Shown here one piece after another: positions 35,328 through 42,557 of a stretch of 64,000 bases of DNA; the stretch's first letter is position 1, and each line of letters opens with the position of its first letter. This DNA is from Chloroflexota bacterium (lineage in GTDB: Bacteria; Chloroflexota; Dormibacteria; Dormibacterales; Dormibacteraceae). The notes under the pieces are model-generated. The model did not search any database. It had not been told where the DNA came from and saw only the letters and a program-made list of their open reading frames with translations. The position numbers and the translations under genes were made by a program. Location of the stretch: NCBI GenBank assembly GCA_005880915.1, contig VBIW01000036.1:91800-155799 (forward strand), read 5' to 3'.

Positions 35328-36236
35328 TTATGCGTGCTTTGGCTGTGGGGCGCGACGCCGGCGCCACACCAGCAAGCCGAGCAGGAACAGGACTATGAAC
35401 GGTCCGACGGCCCCGAGGGCGGTGACCGCGTAGTCGATGGTGGTGACGAAGTTGTGCGCCGCGTCGTTCAGCGCGGTGGCAAAGCCCCAGCTGTCTGAGC
35501 GCTGTGCGGTCTGCGTAGGCGCGCCGGACTCGGTCAGGGTGACGGCGATCGAGCTGTAAGAGGTGTTGTCGTCGAGGTATTTGATCTGGCCCTTGAGCTG
35601 TTCGATCTGGGCCGTGATCTGGCCGATCTGGTTCTGCACCGCGATGATGTCGTTGATGTTCTGCGCCCTGGTGAGGAGCGCGAGCATGGCCTGGTGCTGC
35701 GCCTCGGCATTGGCGAGGCGGGCTTTGAGGTCGACGTACTGGGCGCTGACGTCGGTACCGGTGATGTGCTCGCTCTGGACCTTGCCGACGCCAGTCAGCT
35801 GGTCGATGGTCGCGTCGAAGTGCGCCGCCGGGACCATGAAGTTGATCACGCCGGTGCGGATGGTGCTGTCCTGCGGGTTGGTGCTCGGACCGGCCTGCGC
35901 GTCGGTGCCTGCGATGTAGCCGCCCTCGCTCTCGACGAGGTTGCGGACCTGCGCCAGCTTGGAGTCGAACGCGCCTGAGCCGACGGTGAGGCTTAGCTGG
36001 GCCTGGCGGATCACGGGCGGACCAGAAAGCGCAGGAACCGTGTCGTTCGGCAGGGTCGTGCCGCCGCCGGCGGTCGTGCCGTTGGGCTGACCGACGCTCT
36101 TCGACGGCTGGCCGGCGCCGGTTTGCGGGTTGGGACCGCCGTACTGGCTTGTGGTGCTCCCGGCACCACCCCCAGTGCCTGCTCCGCAGGCGGCCGCGGC
36201 AACGAGGATGGCAACCACGACAAGAACCTTCTTCAT
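35328..36236 (-). CDS. DUF4349 lipoprotein
   Basis: 302 aa from ATG 36236, preceded by AGGAGG nine bases away; the track ORF begins too far upstream. Signal peptide MKKVLVVVAILVAAAACGAG with a lipobox-like AAAC, a Gly/Ser/Thr/Asn-rich linker (about 20-70), the DUF4349 domain (about 75-250: QAQLSLTVGSGAFD, VESEGGYIAGTD, YVDLKARLANAEAQ), a coiled coil about 180-225, and a C-terminal membrane helix (GPFIVLFLLGLLVWRRRR). The family is of unknown function and occurs widely in the cell envelope. The divergent ABC-F gene starts 73 bases away. Confidence 0.87.
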   Translation of the reverse strand: MKKVLVVVAILVAAAACGAGTGGGAGSTTSQYGGPNPQTGAGQPSKSVGQPNGTTAGGGTTLPNDTVPALSGPPVIRQAQLSLTVGSGAFDSKLAQVRNLVESEGGYIAGTDAQAGPSTNPQDSTIRTGVINFMVPAAHFDATIDQLTGVGKVQSEHITGTDVSAQYVDLKARLANAEAQHQAMLALLTRAQNINDIIAVQNQIGQITAQIEQLKGQIKYLDDNTSYSSIAVTLTESGAPTQTAQRSDSWGFATALNDAAHNFVTTIDYAVTALGAVGPFIVLFLLGLLVWRRRRAPQPKHA

Positions 36237-36309
36237 TTGAGACGGCCTCCTGGGCGCAAAGATTTGACTGACCAAACGACCGGTCGCCTCGGACGTAACA
36301 TCTGGCGAC

Positions 36310-37896
36310 GTGTTGCAGGTCCGAGGTCTCGCCATCGACGTCGTTGCGCGCCGCGTTCTGTCCGACGCGAGCTTCACCGTGGCCGCAGGCGACAAGGTCG
36401 GCCTTGTAGGCCGCAACGGTGTTGGCAAGACGAGCTTGCTGAAGGTCCTCGCCGGTGAGAACGACGCGGCCGGCGGGGTCGTGCTTCGCCGCGGAACGCT
36501 CGGCTACGTGCCCCAGAATCCGCGGCCGCGTGCCGAGGCGGCCCAAACGGCCCTCTCTCACATCCTTTCGGGTCGCGGGCTCGATCGGGCTGCGGCCCGC
36601 CTGGCCGAGCTGCATCGCCAGCTCGAGCACGACCACTCCCCAGCCACCATCGAGAGCTATTCCGAGGCCGAGGAGCGCTACCGGCTGGACGGTGGCTATT
36701 CGAGCGAGTCGGACGCGCGCCGGATCGCCGGCGGTCTCGGCTTGCGCCTGGACCGCGTCGACCTGCCGCTTAGCGTGCTCTCGGGCGGCGAGCGCCGGCG
36801 GGTCGAGCTCGCGCGCGTGCTGTTCGCCGACCCCGAAGTGCTGCTGCTCGATGAGCCGACCAACCACCTCGACAGCGACGCGAAGTCGTGGCTGATGGAC
36901 TTCCTGCGCGACTACAGGGGCTCGGTGATCGTGGTCAGCCACGACCTTGGCCTGCTCGACTCGTCGATCACGCGGGTCTTGCACATCGACGCCGGCCGGC
37001 TGATCGAGTATCGCGGCACCTATTCCCAGTACCAGGCGGCGCGTCGCCTCGAGGAGAAGCGCCTCACCTCGCTCGCTCAGCGCCAGGAGTCGGAGATCAA
37101 GCGCTTGAGCCTGCTCGCCGAGGTGATGCGCCGCCAGACCGCCAAGCGCGCCAAGCAAGCGCACTCGATCTTCACCCGTGTCGACCGCCTGAAGGCGCAG
37201 CGCGTGATTGCGCCGCGCCGCGAGCGAAAGGTCAAGATCACCTTTCCCGAACCGCCCCACAGCGGCCGCATCGTGCTGCACGCCAACGGGCTAGCCAAGG
37301 GATACGGCGGGCCGGTCGTGTTTCGCGACGTCACCTTCGAGGTGGAGCGGCATGAGCGTCTGCTCGTGATGGGGTTGAACGGAGCGGGCAAAACCAGCCT
37401 TCTCCGCATCCTCGCCGGCCAGAGCGAGCCGAACTCCGGGTTGTTCCGCCTCGGCCACGGTGTCTCGCTTGGCTACTACGCGCAGGAGCACGAGGGCATC
37501 CGGCCCGGTATTCCGGTGCTTCAGCACATGAGGGAGCAGTCAGACGCCGAAGAGCGCGTTCTGCGAGCCCTGCTCGGCATGTTCAACCTCACGGGCGACA
37601 TCGCGCGCCAGGACGCGGGAACGCTGTCCGGCGGCGAGAAGACCAAGCTGGCGCTGGCCCAGCTCGTCGCGGGCAGGCACAACCTGCTGCTCCTCGACGA
37701 GCCGACCAACAACCTCGACCCTCCTTCCCGCACCGGCGTCGCTCGGGCGCTCGCCGAGTGGCCCGGGACCATGGTGATCGTCAGCCACGACCCCGAGTTC
37801 GTCGAAGCGCTGCACCCGGGCCGGGTGCTCTTCATGCCCGAGGGACGTCTTGACTACTGGGAGGAAGACCTGCTCGACGTGGTGTCGATGGCCTGA
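36310..37896 (+). CDS. ABC-F family ATPase
   Basis: 528 aa from GTG 36310. Two ABC ATPase domains on one chain without membrane segments: first with GRNGVGKTSLLKVLAG, LSGGERRRVELARV and LLLLDEPTNHLD, second with GLNGAGKTSLLRILAG, LSGGEKTKLALAQL and LLLLDEPTNNLD. Between them lies the linker helix pair (about 235-290, rich in Arg, Lys and Glu) that inserts near the ribosomal tRNA E site in known members. Likely a translation factor or antibiotic-protection protein of the EttA/Uup/Vga type, but the subgroup cannot be told from the sequence alone. A perfect palindrome CGACCGGTCG lies 24 bases upstream of the start. Confidence 0.93.
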   Translation: MLQVRGLAIDVVARRVLSDASFTVAAGDKVGLVGRNGVGKTSLLKVLAGENDAAGGVVLRRGTLGYVPQNPRPRAEAAQTALSHILSGRGLDRAAARLAELHRQLEHDHSPATIESYSEAEERYRLDGGYSSESDARRIAGGLGLRLDRVDLPLSVLSGGERRRVELARVLFADPEVLLLDEPTNHLDSDAKSWLMDFLRDYRGSVIVVSHDLGLLDSSITRVLHIDAGRLIEYRGTYSQYQAARRLEEKRLTSLAQRQESEIKRLSLLAEVMRRQTAKRAKQAHSIFTRVDRLKAQRVIAPRRERKVKITFPEPPHSGRIVLHANGLAKGYGGPVVFRDVTFEVERHERLLVMGLNGAGKTSLLRILAGQSEPNSGLFRLGHGVSLGYYAQEHEGIRPGIPVLQHMREQSDAEERVLRALLGMFNLTGDIARQDAGTLSGGEKTKLALAQLVAGRHNLLLLDEPTNNLDPPSRTGVARALAEWPGTMVIVSHDPEFVEALHPGRVLFMPEGRLDYWEEDLLDVVSMA

Positions 37897-38026
37897 GAGT
37901 CCACGGAGCAATTTCGCCTCGTTGTATCCAGCGGGCCTTCTCGAACCTAGTAATTGCGCTCCGTTGGCGTCACCGGTACTTAATTTCGAGATGCGCCGGT
38001 TGGGCTGAGCGGCCGACAATAGCTTC

Positions 38027-38272
38027 GTGAGCGTCGAGATCCAGGAAATCGTGATGCCCGAGATGCAGGGTGCGGAGGAGATCACCGTCGGCGCATGGAG
38101 CAAGCAGCGAGGCGAGCATGTCGCTGAGGGCGAGACTTTGATGGAGGCGCACACCGACAAGGTGAACGCCGAGATCCCGTCTCCCGTCGCGGGCGTGGTC
38201 GAAGCTCTTCTGCTTGACGTAGGCGACCTGGTCGTGCCCGGACAGCCCATCGCTCGCATAGCTCCGGACTGA
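38027..38272 (+). CDS. Stand-alone lipoyl/biotinyl carrier domain protein
   Basis: 81 aa from GTG 38027. A single biotin/lipoyl-attachment domain: VMPEMQGAEEITVGAWSKQ, then the modified Lys in AHTDKVNAEIPSP, then GVVEALLLDVGDLV. The TDK triplet fits lipoylation rather than biotin (MKM). Known E2 proteins and GcvH are larger, so this lone carrier is unusual. A -10-like GACAAT lies six bases before the start, so a leaderless transcript is possible. It is three bases from the flavoprotein gene downstream and so may be functionally linked with it. Confidence 0.85.
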   Translation: MSVEIQEIVMPEMQGAEEITVGAWSKQRGEHVAEGETLMEAHTDKVNAEIPSPVAGVVEALLLDVGDLVVPGQPIARIAPD

Positions 38273-38275
38273 CCC

Positions 38276-39385
38276 ATGCGGGTTGCGGTGATCGGCGGCG
38301 GCGCGATGGGCGCCGCGACTTCGTGGCGGCTCGCCAAGCGCGGCGTCGATGTCGTCTGCTACGACCGGTACTCGCCGCCACACGCATTCGGGTCGTCGCA
38401 CGGTGAGTCCCGCATCATCCGAACTGCGTACTTCGAAGGCGACTGGTATGTCCCCCTCCTCCGGGAGGCATTCGCGTTGTGGCGCGAGCTCGAGGCAACG
38501 AGCGCCAGGAGTCTCCTGACCATGACCGGCGCCCTGATGATCGGCGACGCGTCATCCGATGTGGTGATGGGCGCACAGGCCTCCGCGAGGAAGCACGGCC
38601 TGGATGCTGAGTTCCTCGATTCCACCCAGTTTCGCCGCCGCTATCGCGGCCACGTCGTGCACGACGGCGACGTCGCCGTGCTAGACCGCGAGGCCGGGGT
38701 TCTCAACCCCGATGCAGGAGTGGCGGCGATGCTGGCGCAGGCACCTCAGGTCGTTCGCGACACCGAGGTGAAGTCCATCGCGGAGCTGCGCTCGCGCTTC
38801 GACGCTGTGGTCGTCGCGGCCGGGCCGTGGACGCCACAGCTGGTCGAATGGATTCCACTATCCGTTGAGCGTCAGGTGCACGGATGGTTTTCCATCGCCC
38901 GCGATGCCGACTGGTTTGGCCCCGACCGGTTTCCGGCATTTGTCCGGCAATCCCAGGACTCCGGCTTCATGTACGGCATCCCCAGCCTGGACGGCAAGAC
39001 GCTCAAGATCGGGCGCCATCACGACGGTGAGACGACGACCCCGCAAACGATCCGCCGCCGCGTCGACGATTCCGACATCGACCCTCTCCGCTTGCTGGCG
39101 TCGACCTACCTACGAGGGGTCAGCGGTCACGTGACCAGGACGCTGACCTGCATGTACACGAATACGCCGGACGGCCATTTCGTCATCGACTTCGCGCCCG
39201 ATGACAGGCGTGTGATCGTGATCAGCGCGTGCTCAGGTCACGGGTTCAAGTTCGCGCCCGTCATCGGCGACATCGCCGCCGACCTGGTGGTCGATGGCGA
39301 GACCAGGCGCGACATCTCACGTTTCTCGGGCGCGCGGTTCGCGGCCCCGGATGTACCAGACGACCACGACAGCCAAAACAAGTAG
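38276..39385 (+). CDS. Monomeric sarcosine oxidase-like / N-methyl amino acid oxidase
   Basis: 369 aa from ATG 38276. FAD-dependent DAO/MSOX family: dinucleotide fold VIGGGAMGAATSWRLAKRG, the MSOX motif FGSSHGESRIIR (Arg46/Arg49), and the covalent FAD Cys in LTCMYTNTPDGHFVID, followed by SGHGFKFAP. Likely oxidises sarcosine, N-methyltryptophan or another secondary amine, making peroxide and an aldehyde, in the cytosol. The last 69 bases overlap the convergent DedA gene, a long overlap for two intact genes. Confidence 0.9.
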   Translation: MRVAVIGGGAMGAATSWRLAKRGVDVVCYDRYSPPHAFGSSHGESRIIRTAYFEGDWYVPLLREAFALWRELEATSARSLLTMTGALMIGDASSDVVMGAQASARKHGLDAEFLDSTQFRRRYRGHVVHDGDVAVLDREAGVLNPDAGVAAMLAQAPQVVRDTEVKSIAELRSRFDAVVVAAGPWTPQLVEWIPLSVERQVHGWFSIARDADWFGPDRFPAFVRQSQDSGFMYGIPSLDGKTLKIGRHHDGETTTPQTIRRRVDDSDIDPLRLLASTYLRGVSGHVTRTLTCMYTNTPDGHFVIDFAPDDRRVIVISACSGHGFKFAPVIGDIAADLVVDGETRRDISRFSGARFAAPDVPDDHDSQNK

Positions 39386-39916
39386 CGCGATGACGATCGC
39401 GCCCTTCTCGACTGGACCGCTGATCCGGTCGTAGTTCCGGCCTAGCGCGAAGCCGACAATCGCAAGGGCGGCACACCAGGGGAGGGCGCCGACGAAGGTG
39501 AGCAGGGAGAACTTCGCAAGGTCGATCCGCGCCAGGCCGGCAGGGAACGAGATGTAGGTTCGGATCACCGGCAGGACGCGGCCGAGCAGCACCGCGAGCA
39601 AGCCCCAGCGCCGAAACCACCCGTCCGCGATCTCCAGGTGATGGCGCCGGATGCCGATGTAGCGACCAGGTCCGAGCAGCAAAGGCTCGCCCCAGCGCGC
39701 GGCGACGCCGTAGGCGATCAAAGAACCGACGAGGTTCGCCGCCGCGCCGGCGAAGATCGCGGCCACCAGGTTCATGTGGCCGCTCGCGGCCAGAAGTCCG
39801 CTGGTCGGCATGATCACCTCGCTGGGGAAAGGAAAGCCGCAGCTCTCGCCGACCATGAGGACGAATACCGCGACAAGACCGTAGCTCGCGATGAAGTTGC
39901 TGACGGCGGCTGTCAA
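39317..39916 (-). CDS. DedA family membrane protein
   Basis: 199 aa from TTG 39916 in a TTGA overlap with the gene before it. SNARE-associated/DedA features: a re-entrant loop ESCGFPFPSEVIMPTSGLLA, GSLIAYGVAARWG, and RVLPVIRTYISFPAGLARI, where the Arg of VIRT is conserved. Four to five helices. DedA proteins move lipids such as undecaprenyl phosphate or phosphatidylethanolamine. Its role in this strain is inferred from family only. Confidence 0.9.
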   Translation of the reverse strand: MTAAVSNFIASYGLVAVFVLMVGESCGFPFPSEVIMPTSGLLAASGHMNLVAAIFAGAAANLVGSLIAYGVAARWGEPLLLGPGRYIGIRRHHLEIADGWFRRWGLLAVLLGRVLPVIRTYISFPAGLARIDLAKFSLLTFVGALPWCAALAIVGFALGRNYDRISGPVEKGAIVIALLVLAVVVVWYIRGREPRARET

Positions 39917-40341
39917 ACCGTCTGGACCGCCGCTGCTTTCACCGCCCTGAACGGCAGGGTGCGCACCTGCTGGTCGTCGATCATGATCTCGAAGTTGTAG
40001 AAGCCCGGCCGGTCGATGGGCACTGTGGCGAGGTTGATGACGATGCTCGCGGCTAGATCCCAGCCGTGTGGATATTCGGCCGGCACCTGACGCGCCGGCA
40101 GGTTCAGAACGATCGGCTTGGCCAGCACCGGCCGCCCGTCCTCATCTGAGCCGTGCACTTCGACCTTGTGCGGACGCTCGGTTTCGAGCCTTGTGGTCTG
40201 CAGCCGAAGCACAATCACCCCACCGAACGGAGTCGGGAACTGGTCGCGGATGAGCGTGTCGAAACCCGCGCCGAGGATATAGACGAGACCGTTGGCCGGC
40301 GCTTCGGCGGCGTTGGCGAGCAGCGCCCAGTCGAGTCTCAT
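39913..40341 (-). CDS. DUF6941-like protein
   Basis: 142 aa from ATG 40341; the track start adds an upstream stretch without coding support. Pattern MRLDWALLANAAEAPANGLVYILGAGFDTL, followed by an Ig-like beta series (IVLRLQTTRLETERPHKVEV, DEDG) and the ending GFYNFEIMIDDQQVRTLPFRV-like, resembles the DUF6941 family. No signal peptide. It lies between an amidohydrolase and DedA in one operon. Function unknown. Confidence 0.7.
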   Translation of the reverse strand: MRLDWALLANAAEAPANGLVYILGAGFDTLIRDQFPTPFGGVIVLRLQTTRLETERPHKVEVHGSDEDGRPVLAKPIVLNLPARQVPAEYPHGWDLAASIVINLATVPIDRPGFYNFEIMIDDQQVRTLPFRAVKAAAVQTV

Positions 40342-40378
40342 CTTGTGGCCATTATCGGGCGCTGTCGAATTCGGTCGC

Positions 40379-41611
40379 TCAGCGCGCCCGTTGCTTGACG
40401 ACCTCGCCACCTTTGAGAACCAGGTGAACGCTTTCGGGTTTTGCCAGCAGCTCCAGGTCGGCGACCGGGTCGCCCGGCACGCCGATGAGGTCGCCCCATG
40501 CTCCTGGCTGCAAAGACCCGACCCCTTTCATGCCGATAGTTTCGGCGGCCACCGTGGTCGCGGCCCGGATGCAGTCGATCGGCTCCATGCCAAGCTCGCG
40601 CATCAGCAAGAACTCCTCACCGTTGGAACCGTGCGGCCCGACGCCGGTGTCGGTGCCGAACGCGATCTTCACGCCTGATTCGATCGCCAGGCGCACGCTC
40701 GACTTGTGGTCGTCGATCACCGCGCGCGCCTTCTCGATCGCATAGGCGGGCATCTTCCCCGCCTCCGCATGGCGGATCACCCAGTGAGGCGCGACCAGGG
40801 TCGGCACGAGGGCATTACGGCCATCGAGCATCATCTCGATCGCGTCGCCATCGAGCCAGATCCCGTGCTCGATTGTGGCAACGCCGGCCTTCAACGCATT
40901 CTTGATCCCGGCGTTCGCCTGCGCGTGAGCCATCACCTTCCGACCCTGAGCGCGCGCCTCCTCCACCGCGGTCCTGATCTCTTCGAGGGTCAGCGCGGAG
41001 TGGTGCGGCTGGTCACCCGGCGAGAGGACGCCGCCGGAGGTGCAGAGCTTGATCCAGTCGGCGCCGGCGCGGATGACCTCGCGGACGCGAAGACGCATCG
41101 CCTCGACGCCATCGACCACCTGATGCGGCCGGTCAGGCAGCGGGATGTCTAGGTCGGCGCCGCACATGAAGTGAGCGTCGGTGTGGCCGCCGGTCTGGCT
41201 GAGCGCGCTGACCGTGACGAACATGCGCGGACCGGGGAAGTAACCGGCGTCGATGGCCATGCGGACGCCTGCGGGAGAACCGGATGCATCGCGCACCGAT
41301 GTGAACCCCGCTTCGAGCGTGCGCTTGGCGGCGCGCACCGCGCGCATGAGCTCGAATGTCGGAGGCGTGACTAGCTCGCGCGTGAAGTCGAGGCCCTCAC
41401 CCAGTGATGTGAGGTGGACGTGGCAGTCGATGAGTCCGGGCAGGAGGGTGAGTTCCGCCGCATCAATCGTTTCCGCGTCGCGCGGGACCTGCGTACCGTT
41501 GCGCGGTCCGGCCCTGGTGACGCGCCCGTCTTCGATAAGTACGACCGGCTGACGCGTTACCTCACCGGTGGCGGGATCGAGGAGAGAGTCGCCGAAAACG
41601 GCGCGGATCAC
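40379..41611 (-). CDS. Amidohydrolase (prolidase/imidazolonepropionase-like)
   Basis: 410 aa from GTG 41611. TIM-barrel metal hydrolase: DCHVHL (HxH), the bridging Lys in DWIKLCTSGG, metal His in VMAHAQA and IEHGIW, and the Asp in FGTDTGVGPHG. The N- and C-terminal beta segments (TLLPGLIDCH and GAWGDLIGVPGDP) make the composite sandwich domain. Close relatives in the amidohydrolase superfamily are Xaa-Pro or Xaa-Arg dipeptidases. The substrate cannot be read from sequence. Followed by the DUF6941-like gene after 37 bases. Confidence 0.88.
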   Translation of the reverse strand: MIRAVFGDSLLDPATGEVTRQPVVLIEDGRVTRAGPRNGTQVPRDAETIDAAELTLLPGLIDCHVHLTSLGEGLDFTRELVTPPTFELMRAVRAAKRTLEAGFTSVRDASGSPAGVRMAIDAGYFPGPRMFVTVSALSQTGGHTDAHFMCGADLDIPLPDRPHQVVDGVEAMRLRVREVIRAGADWIKLCTSGGVLSPGDQPHHSALTLEEIRTAVEEARAQGRKVMAHAQANAGIKNALKAGVATIEHGIWLDGDAIEMMLDGRNALVPTLVAPHWVIRHAEAGKMPAYAIEKARAVIDDHKSSVRLAIESGVKIAFGTDTGVGPHGSNGEEFLLMRELGMEPIDCIRAATTVAAETIGMKGVGSLQPGAWGDLIGVPGDPVADLELLAKPESVHLVLKGGEVVKQRAR

Positions 41612-41814
41612 CAGCCGATGTTAAGGCGCAGCCCCGCCTCGGATCGGCTGCTCGCCGTGGTCAGCGTCGGGTTGTCGATCGCGGCGTGCGCCGCCCTGGC
41701 CCAGGCATTCTTTCTGCCCTTCGTCGGGCTGATGTTGCCCACGATCAACACGCGCTGACCCGGAACGATATAACGTCCGTCTTGCGCAAGACGCACCATT
41801 GAAAACGCCAGGTA

Positions 41815-41840
41815 ACGCGCGGTTTGCGTAAAGCGCGCGT
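41815..41840 (-). terminator. Hairpin after the tRNA gene
   Basis: Stem ACGCGCG/CGCGCGT with a 12-base loop. On the minus strand it starts 7 bases after the 3' end of the tRNA and is a candidate terminator for it. No clear T-tract. Confidence 0.45.
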
Positions 41841-41847
41841 AAAAGGG

Positions 41848-41921
41848 TGGGCCCGGGTGGCCTCGATCCACCGACCAGCCGATTATGAGTCGGCCGCTCT
41901 GACCGTCTGAGCTACGGGCCC
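41848..41921 (-). tRNA. tRNA with CAU anticodon (Met elongator or Ile2)
   Basis: 74 nt on the minus strand. Acceptor stem GGGCCCG/CGGGCCC, D-arm GCTC...GAGC, anticodon stem GCCGA/TCGGC with loop CTCATAA (anticodon CAT), variable TGGTC, T-stem GGTGG/CCACC, discriminator A. CCA is not encoded. A G-C pair at 1-72 and no three-GC anticodon stem rule out the initiator. The anticodon loop context GACTCATAATC and the GGGCCCG acceptor are close to tRNA-Ile(CAU) of other bacteria, in which C34 is changed to lysidine, but elongator Met cannot be excluded. The T-loop starts with A (ATCGAGG) instead of the near-universal TTC. Confidence 0.93.
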
Positions 41922-42038
41922 TGAGGGCTGAGTCTATCTAGACCGTTAGGGCCTCCGACCGCGGCACGTTTAGCCCATGCAGGCGCATGGAATTTCCTTG
42001 CATATGCAAATGTTTTCCGTTGGGAGGTGAGTCAGTAA

Positions 42039-42557
42039 ATGCTTGCTTTGGGATTGTTGATTCTTCGTCTCGTGATCGGTTTGACCCTGGCCGCGCATGG
42101 CGCCCAGAAGCTGTTTGGCTGGTTTGGCGGTCCGGGCATGAGCGGCTGGACGGGCGCCATGAACCGGATGCGCATTCGCCCGGCTACGCCGTGGGCCTGG
42201 ATGTCCGCCCTCGCCGAGTTCCTGGGCGGGATCGGACTCGCGCTCGGGCTCCTCTTCCCCCTTCCAAACGCCGCCATCGCCGGGTCGATGCTCGTGGCCA
42301 TCGCCCTGGTCCACCTGCCGAAGGGTTTCTTCGTCTCGAAGGGCGGCTACGAGTTCAACCTGGCCATCATCGCGGCGGTCGCGGCACTCGCCCTGACGGG
42401 GCCTGGGTCGGTCTCGCTCGACTCAGCGCTCGGCATCCATCTCCCCGAGCCCATCTCGGTGATCGTGGTCACGATCCTGGTCCTGGTTGGAGTCGGGGTG
42501 GCGCTGGTTACGCGCACACCTGTCGCAGCGACGGAGACCAAGCCCCAGACCACCTAG
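42039..42557 (+). CDS. DoxX family membrane protein
   Basis: 172 aa from ATG 42039, with GGGAGGTGA upstream. Four helices. The N-terminal LILRLVIGLTLAAHGAQKLFGWFGG and LAEFLGGIGLALGLL are DoxX/SURF4-like hallmarks. The family includes quinone- or thiosulfate-linked oxidoreductase subunits and proteins of unknown role. The last residues (ATETKPQTT) are hydrophilic, and the stop overlaps the end of the convergent DUF2156 gene by 4 bases. Confidence 0.88.
   Translation: MLALGLLILRLVIGLTLAAHGAQKLFGWFGGPGMSGWTGAMNRMRIRPATPWAWMSALAEFLGGIGLALGLLFPLPNAAIAGSMLVAIALVHLPKGFFVSKGGYEFNLAIIAAVAALALTGPGSVSLDSALGIHLPEPISVIVVTILVLVGVGVALVTRTPVAATETKPQTT

Noticed and set aside
36264-36301. TTGACT/TAACAT promoter before the ABC-F gene
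   Set aside because: The spacer is 26 bases, too long for a normal sigma-70 promoter.
35284-37281. 665-aa minus-strand ORF
   Set aside because: Antisense to the well-supported ABC-F gene, and out of frame across DUF4349; no recognisable domain.
41608-41871. 87-aa minus-strand ORF before the amidohydrolase
   Set aside because: It ends in a GTGA overlap with the amidohydrolase, which looks gene-like, but it runs into the tRNA, has no ribosome binding site and no recognisable sequence. A 62-aa version from 41799 remains barely possible.
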